The position numbers and the translations under genes were made by a program. A stretch of 64,000 nucleotides of DNA from Neofusicoccum parvum (lineage: Eukaryota; Ascomycota; Dothideomycetes; Botryosphaeriales; Botryosphaeriaceae), in the NCBI GenBank assembly GCA_020912385.1, contig CP087221.1, positions 744,001-808,000 of the forward strand, read 5' to 3'. The notes under the pieces are model-generated. The model was not told where the DNA came from. It did no database searches and worked only from the letters and a program-made list of their open reading frames with translations. Positions 56,081 to 64,000 of the stretch are shown here, piece by piece; within the stretch, counting starts at the first letter, position 1, and every line of letters begins with the position of its first letter.

Positions 56081-56945
56081 GGGCCAGGGCAAGCCCGAGG
56101 AGCCCAGCCCAGAAGCCCGCGAGCGAGCAGCCAGGCAAGCCGGGTCCAGCAGCAGCAGCAGCACCAGCAGCAGCGGCAGCCAGCGCCCCCCTCCGCCGCC
56201 CGACGCGCTGCTGTCATGGCCGCGCCCGCTCTCACCACGCCTGCCTGCTCCCGTCTGCAACGGCTACCTGCGTGCATCTGCCCGTCCCTCTGTCCGTCCA
56301 GCCTCTCTCTCTCGCGCCAATGCCCCCATATCCGCCTCGCCGCAGGCCATTGACGCCGCACAGCCCGCATTGGCGGCGTCGGTGCGGTTCTGGCGCTCGG
56401 GGGAGGAGGAGCAAAAGAATCACATTACACGACAGCCACGCAGGCAAGGCTGGCTAGCCAGCCCAGCTAGCCAGCAGCACGGAAAAGAACGAAGCAGCAC
56501 CCCTGCACCTTGTCCGAGAGCATCCATGATCAGCCCAAACGAAAAAGCCTATCGGCGACAAGTGCAAGGCGCAACGGGCACGCAAGCCAACAACAAGTCG
56601 TCAGTAGCTCGTTCGCTCTGGGAAAAGGGCGGAACCACGCCGCTTCTGGAACCTCCCCGTTGGCTCGCAACCCCCCGGCTGGCAGAACGGCAACCAGCCA
56701 GGCCAGCAAAGACAAAGAGAGAACACGAAACCGGGCCCCGCCCCCAATTTCCATCTCTCGAAACTCTACTTTTCCCTCCCTCTGCCTCAGACATCCACAC
56801 CCTTTTTCCCGTGTGCAACGGACGGGTCTCACGCATCAGGCAAGACAAGACAGACTCCCACCGCCCACGAGGGCTCAGCCAGCTGCGAGTGTGATGACCC
56901 CTCGGCACCTCGGGGACCCACATCGTCGTCATGATCACTTGCCAC

Positions 56946-56963
56946 GCCGCCGCCGCCGCCGCT
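56946..56963 (+). repeat. (CGC)n trinucleotide repeat
   Basis: Six CGC units followed by GCTGCTGCC. Confidence 0.8.
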
Positions 56964-57770
56964 GCTGCCTTCTTTCCTGCGTCCAATGGCTCACCATTCA
57001 GCCTCGCCAGCGAACACAGCAGCTGCTCTCCGAGCAAACAGGCAGCGCCGGCGACCGGCGACGGCCAACGGCGGCGACAGCGGCGCTCCCCACCTGTTCG
57101 AAATCGCAGAGCTCGGCTGCTGACTGGCCTGCTAGTTGTGACCTCCCCCAGCGCCATGCACCACGGGGAGCCAGAGAGCTCTCGCCCCGTAAGTCAAAAA
57201 GACTAACAGCCACGGACGCGAGCGTCCCACGCGAGCAGCTCGACAGAGCTGCTGCTCTTCCACTCACTCGCGCGCGAGAGAGAGCGAGAGAAACGAGCGA
57301 GTATGGGGCAGAGGCACCTCAGAGCGGGTCCGGCATGCGGGTTGCGGGCAGCGAAACGCGCGGAGCAGGGGTCCCACAGCAGGGCTGCCGGGCAAGGTAA
57401 GCGGACGGGTACCCCCCTGACCCCCACTTTCCATGCCCCTCGACGCACCTCTCTCCGCGCGAGTCCCGTGTTCTTTCCCTTCTGCTTTCCCAGAACCCCC
57501 CTCCCTCCCTCCCTGACCACTCGCCTCCTCTCCCTCCCCCCCGGTCTGGTGCCCGCTCCACCGTCTCCGAGACGGAAGGCGTGGACCGGGGCTTGGGCTG
57601 GCAGCCGGTCCCGCGCCTCGGTGGGCAGGTGGCCGGTGCGCGCGCTCGCGACGGGCAGCGGTGGTGCAAAGGGGTGGCCGGTGCGCGCGCGCGCGTCTCT
57701 TCTCGCAGGCCCGGAAGTGGAGAGTGGGTAAGCAAGCCGGCCGGGGTTGGTTGGGCGGAGCTGGGGCGAC

Positions 57771-57791
57771 GGCGGCGGCGGCGGCGGCGGC
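57771..57791 (+). repeat. (GGC)7 trinucleotide repeat
   Basis: Seven GGC units in non-coding GC-rich DNA. Confidence 0.85.
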
Positions 57792-58206
57792 AGACCGAGC
57801 GAGCGGAAGCGGCAGGGAGGTCGGTCACTCGCACAGAGCGACAATCCCGTGCTCTCCTCCCTCCTGCGGCCCCCTCCCCGTGGGCGTGGGCGTGTGCGCA
57901 ATCCAGAGTGACGCTGCAAGCAACCCAGCAGACGATGCCATTCACATGACGCTCGACGGCGCCAGCGAAATCCTCGCCTGCATGTAGTAAATTTCAACGT
58001 CGGCCGGTGCCGCGTCTGCTGCGACCGCCGCCGATTTCCACCGCCACGCCCGCCGTTTTTTTTTCGCGCGGCCGAAACTGCGCGCTCACGGGATGCGGTC
58101 GGCTCGAATCGTTTTTGCGGTCGTCGTCGTCATGCTTGCTTTGCTTGTGGTACCGATTGGCTTGCATTTTTGGCGTTTTGGTTTACTGCTTGCAGCCCCT
58201 CGCGCC

Positions 58207-58235
58207 GACACACACATACACATACACACACACAC
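58207..58235 (+). repeat. (CA)n dinucleotide repeat
   Basis: Imperfect CA/TA repeat. Confidence 0.8.
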
Positions 58236-58492
58236 TACGCTCGCCCCGCACCCATTCCCTCTCGCCTCGTCCAAAAAGAAAATCCTTGCTTCACCGGCCC
58301 ACGCTCTCGTTGGAGCGGGTTGGGTTTGGAAAGAAAAAAAAAATCATGGTTGGTCGCGAGGGTTTGGCGAAAAGCGGCAGTGCGGCCGCGGCGAGGCATT
58401 GCTTACCTCGAACATCAAATTATCTGGCGTTGACAACGCATCTTGCCCGCCCGCCGCCGAACCGCACCTTTGCTTATTCCCCCTCCTTCCGC

Positions 58493-58493
<1 letters not shown>

Positions 58494-58533
<40 letters not shown>
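58494..58533 (+). repeat. (C)40 homopolymer
   Basis: Forty consecutive C, flanked by CT-rich DNA. The true length may differ, since such runs are prone to sequencing error. Confidence 0.9.
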
Positions 58534-58536
<3 letters not shown>

Positions 58537-58892
58537 CTTCCCTCCCTTCACAGCTTCCCTTTTCTTCGCCTTTCCCCGAGCAACCAGCAGCGAATTGAGC
58601 CGTCAGCGGAGCGCCTGCTTTGCGGAATCCAATCAATTGGGAGGGGCGCGCCAGCGAAGACAATTGGCCCGGCCCAGAAGCAAGGCTTGCGTAGTAGGAC
58701 GCACAAAAGTCAGGCGAGAGCGGCGTTGGCAAGGCGTGATAATGACCACCATGATGCATACGGCTCGCCACCTCAACGTCAAAGCTTCGGCGCCGTGGTC
58801 CAATGCCTACACGAGGCGCAGCGTTTCCCGCACGCGGGGTAACCGGCGCGAATTCTTGTCAGGCAAGAAGAGGGCCTGATCATCCGCGTGTC

Positions 58893-58992
58893 GGGGGGGC
58901 GAAGGGGAGGGGTGCGTGTGTGATACTGTGACGACGGGGGGACCGGGGGGGATGGGGGGGAGGGGGAGAGGGAAAAAAAGAGGGCAAGGGCA
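58893..58992 (+). repeat. G-run cluster, possible G-quadruplex region
   Basis: At least seven runs of four to seven G within 100 bases, separated by short linkers. Together with the C40 tract 360 bp upstream this gives G-rich strands of opposite polarity. Confidence 0.7.
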
Positions 58993-60424
58993 GGTTTATC
59001 CTAGTCCACGGCAGACGCGAGAAGCGGAGACCAGGCTGAACCTTCTGCGAAGATGATTTTTTTTTTCTCAGATGAAGAGAATGGATACCCCGGGAAGGAA
59101 GCCACCTCAGAGATCAACCAAACCGCGTTCGCCACGTCAGAGGATCTCCGATGGGGCATACTTCGGTCGAGCCTAGCGTTCCTTTCAAACCCAAATGATT
59201 GCTTCGATATGCGATGACGGCCGAGTTGCCGCATAAGTCCCGCGCCAGCTCGTTACCTAACACCAAATGCCTGTCAGCATGCATGTACTAACCAGCCCAA
59301 CAATGCGTCCCGCACGGTCAGTGCAGGCCGAGGAGCGGGAAGACGGTCAGCTGAGGAAAATGGCACCAGCCGGGCCATGCATGATGCACGGGCTTGTGTC
59401 AATGGACCGTATTGGCGGTGCATGGTATGACCGGGCGCCGTGTCCACGAAAGGCTCCTGCAGGAAGGCGAGATAAGGTGACTGGCTGACGATGCCTGCAT
59501 CCAGTTGCGGTGGGTATGGAGCAGCCATGGCCGCCAAGCAGACGTCGTCCTCGCATAGATGGAAGCACGAGAGATTGATCGGGGGCACCGTGCATGGCCG
59601 CTGACTCTGTGCTCTGATTAGTTAGTGTGACGTCGAGAGAATCCGGATGCTGGCTGGATCCAGTAACCCCTTCGTAATGTGTCCGCCCCGGGCGCGGAGA
59701 CGGCGAGGGCGAGATTGGACCAGAGGGAGAGTCGAGCCGAGCCCATCCGGAGCCGTTGCGTACGGGCGTCGACCAATGCTGTTGGACCAAAAGTTTCGGT
59801 GGCCCTTCATTTCCCCCGTGCTGGGCTCACGGGAAACTAGCCGGTAGACGGCCGTTGGCTCGCAATCCGGTGTCCCGCACTAAGCAGAGGACAGCGGACG
59901 TCAAGGAGGACGGCGGCCAATCGTTTGCCGGGGGTGGGCGGTCGACGGAAGCCAGCGAATGGTTCGGCATCCAGCGACGGCCACGTGACTGGCGCTCGGC
60001 GCAATAATCTCAACCTTCGTCCGGTATCAAATGTGATAGACTTCGACCGCCGGCATCAATGCCACCTCAACGCGCGCCCACGGACAGCATCAGACCAGGA
60101 GCATGAGGCATTTTGTCCGGAGAAGGAGATATTACGCGGAAGAAAAGCCACCTCGCCGAAGATCCTAAGCAAATGTGATATGGGTTTGCATGTCTGGAAC
60201 GCCCGGCGCGGCCTAGGGTATCATTGCAGCCGGCCTTCATGGATCCTTTAGCGGCATTAGGGGTGATCCGTGGGATCGTGGCAATATCGTTGGCCGTTGG
60301 CGAGTGGGGTACGATAATGGAGCGGCGACGGACTGACGGCGGGAGCGGGAGTTTCCTTCGACCAGGAGGCTGCCGGACATGGTCCTTCGAGTCGGTGTAG
60401 TCGTCCTCCTTGTCCTCCTCCAAG

Positions 60425-60432
60425 CATAAATA
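60425..60432 (+). promoter_or_regulatory. TATA-like element upstream of the Cys-rich protein
   Basis: CATAAATA, about 390 bp before the ATG at 60818. A possible leader intron (GTGAGG at 60625 to CTTAG at 60797) would remove much of that distance. Confidence 0.4.
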
Positions 60433-60817
60433 GCCCGTCTTGAGACCGTCAGAGTCTCATCTTCACCATCAGCAGCTCCTGCCTTCTCCCCGAGTTCCAA
60501 TTGTCTCTCAGACTTCCCAAGCGCCCTTCTCTTCCGCGACACATCCTCCACCCGAGGACCCTTATCCCATCCCGCAACCAGGCATTGTTTGAGACTCCCC
60601 CGGGTCCAGCAAGCCATCCGGACAGGTGAGGCAGCGCTTAAGGCGTCGTCGAGGGTCGTGGGTGTTGACGGATCTCAGGTTCGAGGCAGCCCTGTCCAAT
60701 CAGTCAGACGCCATATCAAGTTTTTGATATCAAAAGGTAAGGGTGGCCCATGCTCTTGCAACGCTGTGGCTCGGTGCTAAGAGACGATCAACCTTAGTTC
60801 CACCAAGCTCTTGAAAC

Positions 60818-61162
60818 ATGTGCTTCTTCGACCAGCACCGCTTCGCGTGTGGCGACTGGAAGTGGGGACACTTCCGGCAGCACTGCAACCGCGAGTACCG
60901 CATCGGTGAAACGTGCGGCATGAAGCTGATCATGACGACGGTGCCAGTCAGCCAGAAGTGCAAGCTGTGCGAGAAGATCGACACCAAGATGCGACGCCGC
61001 GCAGCCGAAGTGGAGCGGATCAACCGGTGGCAGCGGGAGGGCGGCAAGTTCAAGGCGTCAATCGAGAAGTCAATGGACATCATCCGGTCCCTGGACTCGG
61101 AGATCTACGACCTGAGCTGCGAGCGCAACAGGCGGCTCCAGGGCATCGGCAGCGGCCACTGA
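60818..61162 (+). CDS. small Cys-rich protein with C-terminal coiled coil
   Basis: A single exon of 114 residues from ATG 60818. The N-terminal half reads MCFFDQHRFACGDWKWGHFR with cysteines at 2, 11, 23, 33, 48 and 51, ending in a CxxC pair: a layout fitting one or two zinc sites. Residues about 53-105 are charged helix (DTKMRRRAAEVERINRWQRE). The CFF-Q-x4-CG-x-WKWG start is one I associate with a family of small intracellular fungal proteins of unknown function. There is no signal peptide, so it is not a secreted effector by this criterion. It is the only gene I can support in the last 12 kb. Confidence 0.75.
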   Translation: MCFFDQHRFACGDWKWGHFRQHCNREYRIGETCGMKLIMTTVPVSQKCKLCEKIDTKMRRRAAEVERINRWQREGGKFKASIEKSMDIIRSLDSEIYDLSCERNRRLQGIGSGH

Positions 61163-64000
61163 GCGGGGGCGGCGGCGGGCACCAGGGCGCGTACGTGAGC
61201 GTTCATCTAGCGTTTCGTTTGTTTTGTCAAGGCGTTCTTGGATCTTTCTCGGGGATCACGGGATCCACTCGTTTGTCGGCAGCAGCAAGATTGTCTGGAA
61301 GCGCGGAGGGCGGAGCGGGCAGCGGCGCGGGGCAGGGGTCCAGCGTCCTTTCATGTACTACGATGTAGCGGGCAGACTGGCGAATGCATTCTCTTCCTCA
61401 AATGACAGGCAGGGTGTAGCCGCTGAGTGATCAGTCGGGGCTGAGGCTCCGTCCAATCCGTGCGAGTCGCGTAGCCAAAATAGAAGCCGCCGGGGAGCCG
61501 TAGGCGCCGCGCGCACGGCCGAGGCAGCGCGCCGCCCGCGAGGTGCGAGGATGTGAGGCCCGGCGCCGATGGATCCTGATGAGCCTCCAGACGGGCGCCG
61601 AGGGGAGGCGGAGTGAGGGAGGAAGAGGTCGGTCAGAAGGTCGAGTGATGTGGAGAATAGCGCAGCACGTGACGCGCCGCTAGCCCGCTTCGGGCGGCCC
61701 CCACTTCCTACGCGACCTCCGCCAACCTCGCGCGCCCTCACCACCACGCCGCGAGCGCGTCTCTATGCCTCCGCCCGCGCGCCGCCGCCCAAGCCGCCGC
61801 CCGCCCTGCCGACCGCGGCGCGCGCCCGGAGTCTTTATACCCGCGCCGTGCCGGCCCGCCCCCGCGCGCGCGCCGCGCCACGCTCACCGCACCGTCCGGC
61901 GGTGAGCCCCGGAGGCTTGTGGATGCGCCGTCTCTCGTCTCTCGTCTCTCGTCCTGCGGCGTGCTCGGTGCGCCGCGCGCGTCTCGGGGCGTGCCCGCCG
62001 GTCGCCGCGGCCGCGGTCCCTGCCCGGCCCTGGATGCGAAGTCAGCTGCTTGTTCTCGCGCGTCGGTCTGCCACTTGCCTCGAAACGCAGCGCCCGGCGC
62101 CCGCCCTCGAAAGCGGGAGTACAGCTCTGCTCTTTTTAGGCGCGGCGGCGGCCCTCGCCCGCACAGCACCGGCCGTCCATATTTCGCCTGCGCGGATGTC
62201 GAGCAGCTTTTTAGTGCGCGGCCTACGTGGCGGCCGCTGAGTGGTCCTCTCCCTCTGTTGATCCCTTCGACCCCAGCGCCGCGCCCAATCTGCGTGAATG
62301 GGCTGTCAGGATTCAGATCCCTCCCAAGCTCTTTTGGGCGCCAGCCAGCTCGTGTTGTCCTCGTCGTGTTGAGCGTTCTTGCGCGCCTGTTCAGCGGCCT
62401 CCAGCCTCTTTATGTGCCCGCCATGCGCAGCCAGCTGTGTCTGCTCCCCGAAGCGTCGCCCAGCGCTTAGGCCCGCCCCATCGCCTTGACGGGAACGCCA
62501 CGGCCAGCCATTCATTCGCCTGGCCGGGCCAGGGAGCTGCTTGAGAAGTGCGAGCCGCAGCCAATGATCGCCCCGCGCCGGGGTCTGCTCGACAGCTGGA
62601 CCTCCGACCAGACCAAAGACCACCCAGAAAGAGACATGACACATATCAGCATGCGGATGGAGATGTGTCAAGCCTCGTGTAACCATCATGCGCCTTCTGC
62701 AGCCGTTTGCCTCGACCCAGCGGCAAGCCGTCCCGCTGGTCGTTTGTGGCCAATGCCTCGTGAGTCGATGCTCAACCTCAGTCCGACCGTCAAACCTCTC
62801 GAGCACTCCTCCTGCGTCGTCTCCCGTACTGACAGCCGACAGCCAATGCCATATCCACTAGAGCCCGTGTCTCTTGTCCGTACCACCTGCACACCCGCTT
62901 CTTCAAACCGGAGCCGACCAAACACGCTTCGCCGTTACCCGTGATTGCAGGACCCGAAGTATGTCCCATGTACCGACAACGCAGAGCCAATATTGTACCC
63001 GCTTCCAATCCGAGGAATCAGCTGTGTTGAAGTGACGAATGACGGCTCGCCGGGACTCCACGGGACGCTCAACGGCAACAGTCTCTGTTTCATTCAGCAG
63101 GTTTCACCCAGCAAGCACCAAACAATGGACCCAAGCCACCAGGAATACCCTTCTCATTCAACGAGGACAGCCCACCACTGACCCGCTACATGCCCACCTG
63201 ACCACACCGCCAAATCTCAAGGACCCTCTCAGAAAAGCGAGCCACCGCAATACCAGTGCCCTCCCCACCCTCCTTCACGACGTCACCAGACACACGAACG
63301 CCCCTCCCGAACGCCATAACTCGCCGATCACAGGCCCTCACCAATCACCACCACCACCAGCCGCACTCATGCCTCCTTACCGGCGGCTGTCGCAAGGAAG
63401 AGTAGGCGCCTGGCCCTCCACCCACGTAATCAACCTCCCAATTTAGCACCTCAACCCAGTCAAAGCGCGCAGCCGAGGACCAACACCTCTTTCCATTCGC
63501 GAACCCACCCACCCACTCGCCCATCCCTTCAGCCGCGGGATCGACGAGCACGCCTTACGCAATCATCCCGACCTACCCTACCCCTCCCTCCCGTTCTTGC
63601 GCAGCGCTCCGATCCACTCCGACCCGGCCCCGCCGTGCCGTCCCGTCGCCCTAACGCCGACCACCAATGACGCCAGCAAAAATCCCTGAAAGTCTAAACT
63701 GACTTCCGCCCTATCGCCGTGGCACCCCCCGCTGCCGATTAGCTGCCGTTGATTGACGCGCACCGCACGCGCCAAGCAAGGGCCTCGTCCCGAGGGAAAG
63801 GGCTGGGTGTGCCCGCCGCCCACCCCCCCATCCCTTCGATCGGAGAGCGTGTCCGGTGTCGGGCGAAACGGGACTAACGCTCCCGTCACGCACCGCTGAT
63901 CCTTGAATGCCAGCGTTTCAACTGTCTCTCTCTCCCTCGTGGCGTCGTGACCGTGCTTTCGCCTCCACTCGGCGAAAAGCGAGTGCCGGTGGCGCGCGCG
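61163..64000. other. GC-rich non-coding region to window end
   Basis: No supportable gene. Several open frames overlap on both strands with Arg/Pro/Ala-rich translations. CT-rich DNA at 63918-63945 could be the leader of a gene beyond the edge. Confidence 0.5.

Larger units (their letters stand above)
52059..60817. other. 8.8-kb GC-rich gene-poor island
   Basis: No gene can be supported. Long frames are open on several strands and phases at once, as expected from GC bias, and their translations are Arg/Ala/Pro/Ser low complexity without starts, splice logic or domains. The region holds the tracts listed separately, a strong pyrimidine stretch at 53640-53835 that looks like a transcription-start leader, and, in its last 400 bp, the probable promoter of the gene at 60818. 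It may contain untranslated RNA, a very long upstream regulatory region, or unannotated exons. Confidence 0.6.

Noticed and set aside
52604..56894. Many long frames (160-290 codons) on both strands
   Set aside because: Arg/Ala/Pro-rich low complexity, mutually overlapping, and not explained by any splice structure; typical of very GC-rich non-coding DNA.
60660..60700. GGTTCGA word resembling a tRNA B box
   Set aside because: No matching A box or cloverleaf could be drawn around it; other such words fall inside coding regions.
61650..62240. Plus-strand 196-codon frame
   Set aside because: Starts at GTG, composed of Arg/Pro/Ala low complexity, with an equally long antisense frame.

Overview
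The window is nuclear DNA of a filamentous ascomycete (Pezizomycotina). The evidence is intron-split genes with short introns (mostly 46-75 nt, GT-AG with CTRAY-like branch sites), Kozak-like CACC/CAAA-ATG starts, fungal-specific families (HET, LtrA, KAR5, fructosyl amino acid oxidase, sulfotransferase_4-like, 2EXR-like) and GC-rich intergenic DNA. The class cannot be fixed from the sequence; Dothideomycetes is only a guess. I see no tRNA, rRNA, CRISPR array or intact transposon. Exon models were built by hand; nearly all keep the reading frame across every junction.

Layout. 0-10 kb: a cytochrome P450 cut by the left edge, a small sulfotransferase-like P-loop protein, a divergent pair of long helical proteins (one is a cyanovirin-N homology domain joined to a coiled-coil/hydrophobic/coiled-coil body, the other an 11-exon helical protein), and an extended short-chain dehydrogenase. 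10-20.8 kb: hexose-type transporter, a 560-residue protein of unknown function, an LtrA membrane protein, and a 2EXR-like protein that would easily be annotated as two overlapping genes. 21-31.4 kb: a membrane-anchored acidic protein, a low-complexity protein with repeated S[KR]W motifs, an MFS transporter, a methionine-R-sulfoxide reductase and two tiny single-pass membrane proteins.

31.4-41.4 kb: a secreted protein resembling lectin/aerolysin-type beta-pore formers, a 90-residue membrane protein, and fructosyl amino acid oxidase divergent from an OPT oligopeptide transporter (a pair that could jointly use glycated peptides). 42.7-52.1 kb: compact housekeeping block (KAR5-like karyogamy protein, mitochondrial ribosomal protein uL6m, 3'(2'),5'-bisphosphate nucleotidase, C3HC zinc-finger protein) followed by a HET-domain protein.

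52.1-64 kb is strikingly different. It is nearly 12 kb of GC-rich DNA with homopolymer and microsatellite tracts (including 40 consecutive C and a dense G-run region), in which the only gene I can support is a 114-residue Cys-rich protein at 60.8 kb.

The most interesting part is the concentration of proteins with membrane-attack-like architecture (2.8-8.0 kb and 34.2-35.5 kb) and an allorecognition-type HET protein among ordinary metabolic genes. The pore-forming readings rest on architecture seen by eye and need structure prediction and homology searches.
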